Below, piece after piece: positions 26,263 through 35,132 of a stretch of DNA of 64,000 nucleotides. The stretch comes from an uncultured Candidatus Melainabacteria bacterium (GTDB taxonomy: Bacteria; Cyanobacteriota; Vampirovibrionia; Gastranaerophilales; Gastranaerophilaceae). The translations under genes were made by a program, and so were the position numbers. The notes under the pieces were generated by a model. That model was not told where the DNA came from. It did no database searches and worked only from the letters and a program-made list of their open reading frames with translations. The DNA is taken from positions 1-64,000 of the forward strand of contig CAKVIC010000013.1 in NCBI GenBank assembly GCA_934754655.1. Reading direction: 5' to 3'. Within the stretch, counting starts at the first letter, position 1, and every line of letters begins with the position of its first letter.

Positions 26263-26289
26263 ATATCGGCATTTTTTCAAAAAACTTTA
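26263..26289 (-). promoter_or_regulatory. Sigma-28 (FliA-type) promoter
   Basis: Minus strand: TAAAGTTT (26289-26282), 11 bp, GCCGATAT (26270-26263). The -35 is perfect and the -10 has 7 of 8 consensus bases. It drives the 155-residue gene. Confidence 0.85.
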
Positions 26290-26404
26290 GGGATTTTTAA
26301 AAAATTGTTACAATTCGTTACATAAATCTTAACATATTTGCACTAACCCTGTTTTTATGATAAATTCACATTAGTAAGTAGGGTTGTAACTAAAAAGAGG
26401 AATT

Positions 26405-26956
26405 ATGAACAGCACAACTTTAAGACGTTCAAATATTACAAAAGAAAAAATTGATATGATGGAAGCCTTGTCACGCTACAATCAAAAACATCAAAACGAG
26501 GATTTCTATAAAAATCAAAACAAAACAAAAGAACTTGATATGCTTTGGCAATCTTTTGGTGTAAAACCTCAAAAAACAGAAAAAGCTCCTCAAGTGTATT
26601 TTGTAACAGGCGTTGTTGTTGGTGTTATCGTCACTCTTGCTGTTACCGCCTTTATTAGCATACTTTTAAATTTATCAACTCCAAAAGACGATATAGTTAT
26701 CCCTAAAAAATCTGCAACAGAAACAAGTGGAAGATTTTCATTTATTCCTGCTGATAATCAAAATAAAGGAAATGTTCAAACTGAAAATTCTAACCAGCAA
26801 TATACAGTTAAAGAGGGTGATACTTTAGAAAGTATCGTTATTAGATTTTATGGTTCTTTTGATATGAGTAAAGTAAATGCAATTCAAGATGCTAACCAAA
26901 TGGCAAATCCAAACGCTTTATCAATTGGTCAAAAGTTGATTATTCCAATGAATTAA
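26405..26956 (+). CDS. Membrane-anchored LysM-domain protein
   Basis: 183 residues. A cytoplasmic N-terminus (1-63) is followed by one transmembrane helix (about 64-90, 'VYFVTGVVVGVIVTLAVTAF'), a Ser/Asn-rich linker, and a C-terminal LysM domain ('YTVKEGDTLESIVIRFYG' to 'ALSIGQKLIIP'). LysM binds the N-acetylglucosamine of peptidoglycan, so the domain should face the periplasm. AAAGAGGAATT is the ribosome site. It is 6 bp upstream of radA and opens a four-gene operon. Confidence 0.88.
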   Translation: MNSTTLRRSNITKEKIDMMEALSRYNQKHQNEDFYKNQNKTKELDMLWQSFGVKPQKTEKAPQVYFVTGVVVGVIVTLAVTAFISILLNLSTPKDDIVIPKKSATETSGRFSFIPADNQNKGNVQTENSNQQYTVKEGDTLESIVIRFYGSFDMSKVNAIQDANQMANPNALSIGQKLIIPMN

Positions 26957-26962
26957 TAGATT

Positions 26963-28333
26963 ATGGCTAAAGTTAAATCAAAATATGTTTGCCAAAATTG
27001 TGGTTATGAATCAGCCGGTTATTTAGGTCGTTGTCCGGATTGTGGTTCTTGGTCGTCTTTTGTCGAAGAATCAATTAGTGTTGAAAAAAATACATTGCTT
27101 GAGGAATTGGTTTTACAAGATACTTATCCGCCACAAAAACTTTCTGATATTGAATTAAATACAGAAATTAGAACACCAACAAATATTTCAGAATTTGATA
27201 GAGTTTTAGGCGGTGGAATTGTCAAGGGTTCTTTAGTTTTAATTGCGGGTGATCCGGGAATCGGTAAATCAACAATTTTATTACAAACAAGTGGCGAAAT
27301 TTGTAAGACTAATAAAAAAGTTCTTTATATTTCTGCTGAAGAATCTGCAAGTCAAGTAAAATTGAGAGCAGAAAGACTTGGTGTTAAATCTGATAATTTA
27401 TATATTTATGCACAAACCAACTTTGAGTTAATTAAAAAACATATTTTAGATTTAAAGCCGGAATTAGTTATTGTAGACAGTATTCAAGCAATTTACACTT
27501 CTAAAATCCAAAGTTCAGCAGGAAGCGTTTCACAAATCAGAGAATGCTGTAATTCTTTAATGAATATTGCTAAAACTGAAAATGTTTCAATATTTGTAAT
27601 AGGTCATGTTACAAAAGAAGGAAATATAGCAGGACCAAAAGTCTTGGAGCACATGGTTGACACGGTTATTCATTTTGAAGGTGATAAATATAAAACTTAT
27701 CGGATTTTACGTTCAATCAAAAACCGTTTTGGTAACACTTCGGAAGTTGGAATTTTTGAGATGTGCTCTGATGGCTTGCGTGAAATAATTAATCCTAACG
27801 AAGTTTTTTTGAAAGAATATAATCAAACTCAAGCTCCTGGAAGCACGATTATTGTTACGAATGAAGGCACTCGCCCATTGTTGGTTGAAATTCAAGCGCT
27901 TGTCGGAACAACACCTTATCCATCACCGCGACGTGTTGCAAATGGTTTAGATGTTAGCAGGGTTTTGCAAATTTTAGCAGTTTTAGAAAAACGCGTTGGA
28001 TTAAATCTTTCTAAACAAGACGTTTATGTAAATGTTATTGGCGGGATTGAAGTTTCAGAACCGGCAGCTGATTTAGGAATTGCCATGTCTATTATAACTT
28101 GTGTAAGAGATGTTATTTTAGATAATCAAACCGCTTTGGTTGGAGAAATCGGTTTAGCAGGTGAAATCCGTGCAGTAAATAATATCGAAAAGCGTATTAA
28201 CGAAGCTCACAAGCTTGGTTTTAAAAAAATAATTATCCCAGATTCTAACGAAATTCAAGAGAAATTTGACGGAATTGAAATTATTAAAGTAAAGCGAATA
28301 ATTGATGCTTTAGGAAAAATCAATAAAAAATAA
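26963..28333 (+). CDS. radA: DNA repair protein RadA/Sms
   Basis: 456 residues, full length. RadA is a RecA-like, DnaB-type helicase that promotes branch migration during recombinational repair. It has the N-terminal zinc finger 'CQNCGYESAGYLGRCPDC', Walker A 'GDPGIGKST', the RadA-specific 'IKNRFGNT' motif, and a C-terminal Lon-like domain ('VYVNVIGGIEVSEPAADLG'). The stop overlaps the lrgA start by 1 bp (TAATG). Confidence 0.97.
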   Translation: MAKVKSKYVCQNCGYESAGYLGRCPDCGSWSSFVEESISVEKNTLLEELVLQDTYPPQKLSDIELNTEIRTPTNISEFDRVLGGGIVKGSLVLIAGDPGIGKSTILLQTSGEICKTNKKVLYISAEESASQVKLRAERLGVKSDNLYIYAQTNFELIKKHILDLKPELVIVDSIQAIYTSKIQSSAGSVSQIRECCNSLMNIAKTENVSIFVIGHVTKEGNIAGPKVLEHMVDTVIHFEGDKYKTYRILRSIKNRFGNTSEVGIFEMCSDGLREIINPNEVFLKEYNQTQAPGSTIIVTNEGTRPLLVEIQALVGTTPYPSPRRVANGLDVSRVLQILAVLEKRVGLNLSKQDVYVNVIGGIEVSEPAADLGIAMSIITCVRDVILDNQTALVGEIGLAGEIRAVNNIEKRINEAHKLGFKKIIIPDSNEIQEKFDGIEIIKVKRIIDALGKINKK

Positions 28334-28779
28334 TGAAAGATTGGCGAAAAAAAAATTTTATAAATATTTATGAGATTAGCCGCGGATTTTTAATCCTTAT
28401 GGCTTTGTATTTTTTTGCAGATTTGATACTAAAATTATTTAAAATAACTTTTCCGCCTGCAATTTTAGGATTAATTTTTCTTTTTATCGGATTAAATTTT
28501 AAAATAATAAAAGAAAATTGGATTGATAAAACTGCAAATTTTTTGTTAAAAAATATGGCATTATTTTTCGTTCCTTTTATCGTAGGGGTTGTTGTTTATA
28601 AATCGATATTGCTTAAAATTTGGTTGCCATTATTAATTATTGTTTTTGGAGTAACGGCTATAACTATTATTGTAACTGGGCTTTATGTCGAATATGGCAT
28701 AAAATTCCTTCGTATGCATAAAATGTTTAAGTCAGGTATCACTCATCAATTTGGTAATTATGAGGTGAAAAATGACTAA
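28333..28779 (+). CDS. lrgA: LrgA/CidA-family holin-like membrane protein
   Basis: 148 residues with four membrane helices. 'FPPAILGLIFLFIGL' and 'NMALFFVPFIVGVVVY' match the LrgA/CidA core. With LrgB this family is linked to murein hydrolase control, programmed lysis and, in some bacteria and plastids, export of pyruvate or glycolate. A basic N-terminus of about 15 residues precedes helix 1. Overlaps radA by 1 bp and lrgB by 8 bp, so it is translationally coupled to both. Confidence 0.85.
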   Translation: MKDWRKKNFINIYEISRGFLILMALYFFADLILKLFKITFPPAILGLIFLFIGLNFKIIKENWIDKTANFLLKNMALFFVPFIVGVVVYKSILLKIWLPLLIIVFGVTAITIIVTGLYVEYGIKFLRMHKMFKSGITHQFGNYEVKND

Positions 28780-29458
28780 TTTAGATGGATTTTTTTTAAC
28801 AATTATAATTTTTAAATTATCAGAGAGGGTAATAAATCTTAAATCTTTAAGATTTTTGAAAATTTTTCCACCGGTTTTGTTAACAGGAATATTAATGATT
28901 TTATGGCTAAAAATTTTTAACAAAAGTTATTATGAATACAAAATAAGTACTTCTTTGCTAACTTTATTATTAATTCCAGCAACATTATCTTTGGGATATC
29001 CATTATATAAAAATAAAAATATATTATTAAAATATAAACGTATTATTTATTCAGCTTTTTTTGTTGCAATATCTTGTGCCGTTATTTTAACCTTTTTGAC
29101 AGGCTTTTGTTGTCATATTAATTCTGCTCTTACAATTTCAATGTTGCCAAAATCTGTAACTGCTCCTATTGCAATTGAAATTTCTAAATCTGCAGGCGGA
29201 ATAAAAGAATTGACAGCATGTGTTGTTGTTCTTACGGGAGTGTTTGGAGCAATTTTTGGACATTTGATTTTGAAATTGTTTAAAGTAAAAAATGATATAG
29301 CAATAGGTTTAGCGCTTGGCGCGACAAGTCATGTTATTGCAACTGCAAAATGTGTAGAAACAGGACGAGCAAAACAAGTTACAATGAGTTCTTTAGCGCT
29401 TGTTGTGGTTGGAATCCTTACTGCTATAATAATTCCAATTTTTTTAAAATTACTTTAA
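28772..29458 (+). CDS. lrgB: LrgB/CidB-family membrane protein
   Basis: 228 residues, polytopic. Family hallmarks: 'LLLIPATLSLGYPLYKN', 'LPKSVTAPIAIEIS' and 'GLALGATSHVIATAK'. It is the partner of LrgA. GAGGTGAAA inside lrgA provides its ribosome site. Last gene of the LysM-radA-lrgA-lrgB operon; no strong terminator is visible before the repeat that follows. Confidence 0.92.
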   Translation: MTNLDGFFLTIIIFKLSERVINLKSLRFLKIFPPVLLTGILMILWLKIFNKSYYEYKISTSLLTLLLIPATLSLGYPLYKNKNILLKYKRIIYSAFFVAISCAVILTFLTGFCCHINSALTISMLPKSVTAPIAIEISKSAGGIKELTACVVVLTGVFGAIFGHLILKLFKVKNDIAIGLALGATSHVIATAKCVETGRAKQVTMSSLALVVVGILTAIIIPIFLKLL

Positions 29459-29556
29459 AGAAAAGTTTGAAAAATTGTTATTTTCTGACGAAATTCTACT
29501 TAAATCTACCAAACAAAATTAATACAAATAGATTTTTCGATTATTTCAAAATTTAG

Positions 29557-29596
29557 CACTGGCAATATGCGAAAACGAGTGACTCATGACAAATTG
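29557..29596. repeat. Partial dispersed repeat before cassette copy 2
   Basis: Degenerate GCACTGGCAATATGCGAAAA and GAGTGACTCATGACAAATTG, equivalent to the block that precedes cassette copies 1 and 3. Confidence 0.65.
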
Positions 29597-29714
29597 TTTT
29601 AAATGTTAGGTTATTGTAACAATTTTTTCTCATTGTGAAATTTTTGTTTCGAAAAAACTTTATAAATATGTTAGTGTAGGTTTCATGCTTGAAATCAGGA
29701 AAAAGTAGTAATGA

Positions 29715-29987
29715 TATTTAACCGCAAGAGCATTAACAAGAACTCCAAAACTAGGTGTTTTAGCGCTTGGCACAATTGAAGGTATTGATGTTTTATCAGA
29801 TGTTGCAAATGGCGAAAACTTTTTCGAAACAACAACAAAATCTGCAACAAATCTTTTAGGTTCAATTACTTTATCAGGTTATTGTGGTGCAATAAGATCT
29901 AAAATGTTTGGAGTTACTGGCTCTATGTTAGGCACTGGTATTGGAAATTTTGCTAATAACAAATTAAATGGTATGTTATTTAATTAA
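29715..29987 (+). pseudogene. Cassette copy 2: Gly-rich fragment without a start codon
   Basis: An open frame reading 'TARALTRTPKLGVLALG', then 'SATNLLGSITLSGYCG' and ending 'KLNGMLFN'. It is clearly homologous to 3761-4063 and 40831-41145, but an in-frame TGA sits just upstream and no ATG, GTG or TTG is available until well inside the conserved region. It is best read as the 3' end of a larger gene, copied here with its convergent neighbour. The stop overlaps that neighbour's stop. Confidence 0.65.
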
Positions 29988-30304
29988 TAATTTTTAAAAT
30001 AGTTATATTTACGTTCAAAAGCCTTCATACTACCTTTATTGACAAATTTACGCACAGCATCCATTGTATCTAATGCGTCTTGTATTGATATTTCATTCCA
30101 TATAACACAATCAGTTATTCGTTCTATCCACCAAGAAGTCATGCACCCATAATCTTTAGACATTTTTTCAGCCATATTATAAAACTCTTGATTAACTTTT
30201 TTAAACGCTAGTTGGTTGTTAGAAATACTAGCATGCTCGCTGTCGTTGCGTTTTGCGTTATACAAGTTTTGATTTCTTATTGCAGGATTAAACCCAATTT
30301 TCAT
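29984..30304 (-). CDS. Cassette copy 2: 106-residue hypothetical protein
   Basis: Paralogue of 4060-4380 and 41156-41479. The N-terminal third and the upstream 70 bp (GAGGGGTG ribosome site, TGATATAAT-type -10) are almost unchanged, while the centre differs strongly ('MTSWWIERITDCVIWNEIS' here). 'QDALDTMDAVRKFVNK' is conserved. Function unknown; the pattern of fixed leader and variable body is noted. Confidence 0.75.
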   Translation of the reverse strand: MKIGFNPAIRNQNLYNAKRNDSEHASISNNQLAFKKVNQEFYNMAEKMSKDYGCMTSWWIERITDCVIWNEISIQDALDTMDAVRKFVNKGSMKAFERKYNYFKNY

Positions 30305-30361
30305 TAATACACCCCTCGTTTAGTTTTTTCTATAAAAGAATTATATCATGAAAAGTTTAAA

Positions 30362-30470
30362 ATAAATAACCTGCTTGCTTAGCGCAAGGTTCAGCATGAC
30401 AAAAAAACACAATTTGCGCAAAGGTTCTATGTCTGTAAAATACTGAAAAAAAGTGCCTCATGACAAATTG
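30362..30470. repeat. Dispersed repeat flanking cassette copy 2
   Basis: CTTAGCGCAAGGTTCAGCAT, CACAATTTGCGCAAAGGTTC and the CTGAAAAAAAGTGCCTCATG block: two partial units between the cassette and rnpB. Confidence 0.7.
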
Positions 30471-30480
30471 TAAAAAAAAG

Positions 30481-30830
30481 AATAAAGTAGCTCATAAGCC
30501 GTGTTCTGTTTTTAGATAATCATCTATCTGGTATTAGGATTACTCCTAATCTCTAGCGATTTTTTAAGCTCGGCGGATACCTGATAACGCTTATTTCAAT
30601 CTTGCATTCGGTCGGGGGTTGCCTAGCTAACACTTCTCAGTGTTACTGGTAAGCTCTTACCTTACCTTTGCACCATCGCCTGTGATATAATCCATCGGCA
30701 GTCTTTTGGTATTTCTACCCTTTCTGTGGTCCGATCCACCAGCTCACGCTGTCCGGAGTTTCTCCGGCGACCTATCCTTGAATGCACGGACTTTCCTCAC
30801 CTTGTGGCGCGATTATCCGACTACTTTATT
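30481..30830 (-). ncRNA. rnpB: RNase P RNA, bacterial class A
   Basis: On the minus strand the RNA starts AATAAAGTAGTCGG and ends CTACTTTATT, closing helix P1. The universal core GAGGAAAGTCCG is near the 5' end and ACAGAACACGGCTTATGAG near the 3' end, pairing as P4. Length about 350 nt fits type A. A TATAAT at 30841-30836 is placed correctly for the 5' end, and Ts follow P1. It cleaves tRNA leaders with the RnpA protein, which is not in this window. Confidence 0.96.
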
Positions 30831-30851
30831 CTCTGATTATAATTCTATCAC

Positions 30852-30875
30852 AAAAAAAAGTCCCAAACTCGGGAC
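30852..30875 (-). terminator. Terminator upstream of rnpB
   Basis: GTCCC/GGGAC stem (30860-30875) followed on the minus strand by eight Ts. It ends the 30921-31397 transcript just before the rnpB promoter. Confidence 0.88.
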
Positions 30876-30920
30876 GTAGTTAAATTGGTTATTTAATAAG
30901 GTATAATAATAAGGTTATTT

Positions 30921-31397
30921 TTATTTTTTTGAAAACATTTTTGAAAACATTTTTTTACATTTGATTCCACCTAAAATCAACAGGCCTGAAAGTATTGTCA
31001 AAGAAACAATCCCTTTTGTATAATTATTTTTTTTATTAAAATCACTTTTTAATTCCTCTGATTTGATACCCAAAGCATTTTGGGTGAAAGAATCGCCATG
31101 CTCATTAACATCATAATTTTTGTTATTATAAGCATCAAATTGGCGCGCAGGATTTATCGACTCAAAAGTATCAGAATCTTGGTAACTTTGATTTTTAGCA
31201 TAATTATTTTGTTGATTAATTTGTGGCTGACTCATAAAAGAATCTTTTGTCATTCCGCTTGAAAGCATTGTATCATAATAGCTTCTTTGATTATGTTTTC
31301 TATAAGATAGATAGCTATAATCATAAGCTTCTGTTGGAATGTAATCAAGAATTCCATAATGATATAAGTAATCTAATGAACCTGGTAATATTGCCAT
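30921..31397 (-). CDS. Hypothetical protein with C-terminal membrane anchor
   Basis: 158 residues. The N-terminal 45 are Tyr/Ser-rich ('LDYLYHYGILDYIPTEAYDYS'), the middle is Asn/Gln-rich and probably disordered, and the C-terminus has one helix ('GIVSLTILSGLLILGGI') followed by a Lys-rich tail with a 'KMFS' duplication. This suggests a tail-anchored inner-membrane protein. The start has GAAAGGC upstream. It carries promoter motif B and its own terminator. Family unknown. Confidence 0.72.
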   Translation of the reverse strand: MAILPGSLDYLYHYGILDYIPTEAYDYSYLSYRKHNQRSYYDTMLSSGMTKDSFMSQPQINQQNNYAKNQSYQDSDTFESINPARQFDAYNNKNYDVNEHGDSFTQNALGIKSEELKSDFNKKNNYTKGIVSLTILSGLLILGGIKCKKMFSKMFSKK

Positions 31398-31423
31398 TTA
31401 TTAGCCTTTCCGTCTACACATGT

Positions 31424-31453
31424 ATATTAAGTATTTAGGCTTTAAAAAATTGC
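31424..31453 (-). promoter_or_regulatory. Shared promoter-like motif, site B
   Basis: Minus strand: GCAATTTTTT (31453-31444), 14 bp, TAATAT (31429-31424). An identical GGCAATTTTTTAAA stretch is found at site A. Confidence 0.5.
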
Positions 31454-31543
31454 CTTTTAATTGCTTTTTTGTTAAGTTTTGTTAAACAACTTTGTTTAGA
31501 AATAGAATTTTGCTAACTCTAAGAGCTTTAAAATGGGAAAATA

Positions 31544-31573
31544 TTGAAAAAAACTTATAACTTATGATAAAAT
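31544..31573 (+). promoter_or_regulatory. Candidate promoter of the vWA/FHA/TonB operon
   Basis: TTGAAA (31544-31549), 18 bp, TAAAAT (31568-31573) preceded by TGA as an extended -10, 24 bp before the first ATG of the operon. Confidence 0.45.
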
Positions 31574-31596
31574 AATCAAGTAGGTATTTGGAAAAT

Positions 31597-31797
31597 ATGA
31601 AAAATTTTAACATAAAACTTTTTATATATATTATTTTATGCACATTGATTGGAATAACACTTTTTATATGCATTACAAAGCCTCAAATGCATAAACAATT
31701 TCAGTTTAATATAATTGATTATTTTATTAAAATTAATCAAGACGGTTCAATATCAACGCAAAAAAGCACAACAACTAGCGTTATTGAGGAGAAATAA
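31597..31797 (+). CDS. Small membrane peptide heading the envelope operon
   Basis: 66 residues from the ATG at 31597 (a TTG at 31588 would add three). One transmembrane helix (about 8-27) is followed by 'ITKPQMHKQ' and a short polar tail. The 'KPxMHKQ' juxtamembrane motif recurs in the TonB-like protein encoded at 35133, so the two anchors are related and this may be a truncated paralogue or an assembly partner. It ends 3 bp before the next gene. Confidence 0.65.
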   Translation: MKNFNIKLFIYIILCTLIGITLFICITKPQMHKQFQFNIIDYFIKINQDGSISTQKSTTTSVIEEK

Positions 31798-31800
31798 GCG

Positions 31801-32847
31801 GTGAAAAAATTTTATACATTTATAATTTTGCTGGTTTATTTTTTTACATTTAATATTAGCTATGCCGGTGAATTATATAAAATCAAAAACACTAATTCTT
31901 TTAAAGCAACAACTCAAATAAGTGATTTAATTATTAAAAATAATTATGTAATAAAAACTACTAATCCGATTTATGCGGTTTCTGAAAAGAATTCTTCTCA
32001 ATATATAATAGTAGCGTTTCAAAATTCTACAACTAATGAAATAATATATTTTATAGAAGCCAATGACAGCAATGCGATAAATAAATTATTTTTGCAAAAT
32101 TTAGTTAAACAAGGAATAAAATACGAAAAATATTCTGATAAAATTCTTGAAGGGTATTATCAAAATATAGTCAAGGAAACTTTAGGTAAAAAATATCTTG
32201 ATTACAATTTCGATCCTCCTGCAACATCTAATGCGAAATCGAAATCAACAACAACTTCTGCAAAAAGTTCGTCAAATTCTTTAAAAGGTTTTGTTGGAAA
32301 AATTGGCAATGGCTCAATTTTGAATATTTATTTGCAAAACGCAATAGACACTTCTACTGCGGAAAAAGGGGATGAGGTAACTGCAATTTTAAAAGATGAT
32401 TGGGTTATAAATGGTCATTTAATTGCACCTCAAGGAAGTGTTGTGTATGGCAAGGTTAAAACAGCTGCGCCGGCCAAATCTTTAATGCGTGACGCGAAAT
32501 TAGCACTTGATTTTAATCAATTGGAAACCCCTGATGGCAAGATTTATAATTTAAAGACTGAAGAAATCACTTTTGATGTATCGGCTGATGAAAGTAAAAT
32601 AAAGCAAGCAACAAAAAATGTTGTTGCGCCAATGGTTGCAGGGACTTTGGTTGCACTTTTAGGAACTTTGATATTTGGCGGTGATGCTCGAAGTTATGGT
32701 AAATCTGCTTTAATAGGTGCCGGAACAGGTGCTGGTATTGCGGTTATTTCAAACGTTGTTCAAAGAGGTGAGAATGCAGAAATTCCATCATATACGGAAT
32801 TAGAGTTAAAAGTTCTTAAAGATATTGACGTGATTATAAATTATTAG
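31801..32847 (+). CDS. Secreted protein with TrbI/VirB10-like domain
   Basis: 348 residues from a GTG with GGAG upstream. Signal peptide (1-22). The first 140 residues have no known fold. A low-complexity Ser/Lys/Thr linker (about 141-158) follows. Residues about 160-265 resemble the TrbI/VirB10 C-terminal barrel ('GSILNIYLQNAID', 'VINGHLIAPQGSVVYGKV', 'LDFNQLETPDGKIYNL'). A hydrophobic Gly-rich hairpin (about 278-320) ends the protein. VirB10-like proteins bridge inner and outer membranes in secretion systems. Here no VirB4 or VirD4 ATPase is near, so an envelope-bridging role is inferred only from the domain. Confidence 0.72.
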   Translation: MKKFYTFIILLVYFFTFNISYAGELYKIKNTNSFKATTQISDLIIKNNYVIKTTNPIYAVSEKNSSQYIIVAFQNSTTNEIIYFIEANDSNAINKLFLQNLVKQGIKYEKYSDKILEGYYQNIVKETLGKKYLDYNFDPPATSNAKSKSTTTSAKSSSNSLKGFVGKIGNGSILNIYLQNAIDTSTAEKGDEVTAILKDDWVINGHLIAPQGSVVYGKVKTAAPAKSLMRDAKLALDFNQLETPDGKIYNLKTEEITFDVSADESKIKQATKNVVAPMVAGTLVALLGTLIFGGDARSYGKSALIGAGTGAGIAVISNVVQRGENAEIPSYTELELKVLKDIDVIINY

Positions 32848-32856
32848 GAGAAAATA

Positions 32857-33528
32857 ATGAAGAATAAGAGATTAATAATAATTGGGATTTTAATATTAGC
32901 AATTTCAGTGATTGGTAAATTGTTATATTGCGCGATTAAAAATATTAAAATAGATGATTTCCATCCTGCGTCAATAATTTTTGTCATAGATTCTTCAGCG
33001 TCAAATCAAGCAAAATTGAATGATGAAATCAAATATTTAAAATCTATCTGTACAATTTTAGATCCAGAAGATGTAATAAAGGTTTTGCGAGTTTCAGAAA
33101 AATCCTATTTGATATATGAAGGTGCTCCAAGCAATACAACGGCTATAAATGATACGCTAAAAGAATTTACTAAGTTTAACAAAAACGATTATGGAACTGC
33201 TTATGGTGAAGCTTTGAAAAAAGCTTTTGAACATGCTTTGACGATGAAAAAAGAAGGTTATGTGCCATCTATTGTTGTTATTGGGGATTTAGAAAATGAA
33301 GGTGATATTGCAAAACAAATTGATTGGAATACTTTACCTCAAAATGTTGAAAAAGTTAAAGAATATATTCCGGAAATTTCAATGATGTTTGTTTACGCAC
33401 ATCCTGAAAAATTGGATCTTGTTAAAACAAAATTAACACCGGTTTTGGGCGAAAAAAAGTTAATCATTGTTAATGAGCAAAGTTTAAATAATTCTCAAAG
33501 AAAGTTATTAGAAGCAATTGGAAGATAG
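32857..33528 (+). CDS. Membrane-anchored vWA-domain protein 1
   Basis: 223 residues. N-terminal transmembrane helix (5-26), then a von Willebrand factor A fold: 'IIFVIDSSASNQ' contains the MIDAS Asp45-x-Ser47-x-Ser49, 'YGTAYGEAL' could give the MIDAS Thr, and 'VVIGDLENEG' the Asp. The metal site therefore looks complete. vWA domains bind partner proteins through a bound divalent ion. The domain should be periplasmic. AGGAG is the ribosome site. 9-bp gaps join it to both neighbours. Confidence 0.8.
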   Translation: MKNKRLIIIGILILAISVIGKLLYCAIKNIKIDDFHPASIIFVIDSSASNQAKLNDEIKYLKSICTILDPEDVIKVLRVSEKSYLIYEGAPSNTTAINDTLKEFTKFNKNDYGTAYGEALKKAFEHALTMKKEGYVPSIVVIGDLENEGDIAKQIDWNTLPQNVEKVKEYIPEISMMFVYAHPEKLDLVKTKLTPVLGEKKLIIVNEQSLNNSQRKLLEAIGR

Positions 33529-33537
33529 GAGAAAAAA

Positions 33538-35130
33538 ATGACCTTTACGATTATTACAAAAAATGGTGAAAGAAGTTTTGCTAATAAAGAACTTGTAAAT
33601 ATATCTTCTAAAGATGGATATGATTTTAAAGCTGATTTTGGCTTTGATTATTTGATTACAATTGAATATAACAAAACGACAGGCAAGTATTCTGTTTTAA
33701 ATCAGTTTAATTGTACAAAATTTTTGTTTAAAGGTCAGCCGATTCCGCAAAAATTAGAGATTGAAAAAATGTGCAAATTTATGGTTGCAGATTCTGATAA
33801 TTTTTTAACAATAAGAGTTGATGATACGCAAATATCAGCAAGCATTATTCAAGAAACAGTGTCTGAAGATGATGTAAAAGAAATGTATGGAAATTCTGTT
33901 AATGCAAGTGCAATGGCAAAGTTGGAGAATCGAAAAGCTGAACTTGAAAAAGCACGTGTTGCAATAACTAAACAGATTTCTTTTTCTATAAATGATTTAA
34001 GAAATAAAATTTCAATGAATACAAAAGCTAATGTATTTATGCATATTGCGCTTTTTGTTGCGTCATTAGTTTTAGCATTTGGACTTTCAAATTATTTAAC
34101 CGGACTTCCATTGAAGGATTCTGCAAGTATTATTCAAATGCCTGTTAATATGAAACTTTTATTAATGTATACATTAATAGTTTTCGGAGTTGGTTTGATT
34201 GCAAAACAAGGATTTTGTTTATATTTGCAAAATAAAATAGAAGCTAATCCGGCAAATGTTGTAGCTGAAAAAGTTATGTTAGCTTTTTCTTCAATTTTAT
34301 TCGCCGCAATTTATTGCATCAATGTTTTGTATTATATTGCAGGAAATTTGGTATTTTTTGCAATTTTTATGTCATTATTCTTTTCTGCCACAACTGTTAC
34401 TTTAGCAATTGCGTGCGGTTACTTTAAGAATAACAAAATTGAACTTGCAAAAGAATTGAGTAAATATGAATATCGCGAAGATTTTGAAATCGTAATAAAA
34501 GAATATCAAAAATGGATTGATAGATTTGTAAATAATATTAGTACAGTAAAAATCAGAAATATTAAAGATAAAATCTTTATGCTTCAATTAAAATCTATAG
34601 GTGAAATTTGTTTAGGTATAATCACAGCGCCATTTTTGGCTTATGGAGTATCAAATACTTTAGCAATGTGTTTTCCGGAAGCTGCCGGTTGGATTAGAAT
34701 TTCCGGCTTAAGATTCAGCCCTGTATTTTTGACGCTTGCAACTTTTATGATAATTTTTGCATTTTTTGCGTTTGTTAATGCGTTTTTATGCAACAAAAAA
34801 ATTCAAGCATCAAATGTTATTAAAAATGATGGTTTTAGTAATTATTTAAAACACGGAACTGAGATTTATGGTTTAGAAGGCATTAAAAAACTTGAGATTG
34901 ATATGCGACGTTCGTTTACAATTGGCTTGTGTATCATTTTTATCGAGTTTTCAATGAACATTTCTTATTTTATGCAAGAAATGGGGGGGGATTTAGGCGG
35001 AATGTTTTTAAGTTCAGTTGCCGCATTGGTTCCGACCGCTTTATTAATTGCAGAAACTTATATGCTTAGCCAAACAAAATTTGATATACATACGGGTGAT
35101 GAATTAATTTCTAAAATGGATAGAGAATAA
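33538..35130 (+). CDS. Polytopic membrane protein with FHA-like N-terminus
   Basis: 530 residues. Residues 1-100 form a beta-rich domain ('DYLITIEYNKTTGKYSV', 'CTKFLFKGQPIPQKLEIEK', 'NFLTIRVDD') resembling a divergent FHA domain; the usual GR and SxxH are not evident, so phosphothreonine binding is doubtful. A coiled-coil stretch (about 120-160) leads to eight or nine membrane helices (about 165-520) with a cytoplasmic loop at about 300-345. No transporter family is recognised. Being the only polytopic member, it is probably the inner-membrane platform of the operon's complex. AGGAG is the ribosome site. Confidence 0.72.
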   Translation: MTFTIITKNGERSFANKELVNISSKDGYDFKADFGFDYLITIEYNKTTGKYSVLNQFNCTKFLFKGQPIPQKLEIEKMCKFMVADSDNFLTIRVDDTQISASIIQETVSEDDVKEMYGNSVNASAMAKLENRKAELEKARVAITKQISFSINDLRNKISMNTKANVFMHIALFVASLVLAFGLSNYLTGLPLKDSASIIQMPVNMKLLLMYTLIVFGVGLIAKQGFCLYLQNKIEANPANVVAEKVMLAFSSILFAAIYCINVLYYIAGNLVFFAIFMSLFFSATTVTLAIACGYFKNNKIELAKELSKYEYREDFEIVIKEYQKWIDRFVNNISTVKIRNIKDKIFMLQLKSIGEICLGIITAPFLAYGVSNTLAMCFPEAAGWIRISGLRFSPVFLTLATFMIIFAFFAFVNAFLCNKKIQASNVIKNDGFSNYLKHGTEIYGLEGIKKLEIDMRRSFTIGLCIIFIEFSMNISYFMQEMGGDLGGMFLSSVAALVPTALLIAETYMLSQTKFDIHTGDELISKMDRE

Positions 35131-35132
35131 AA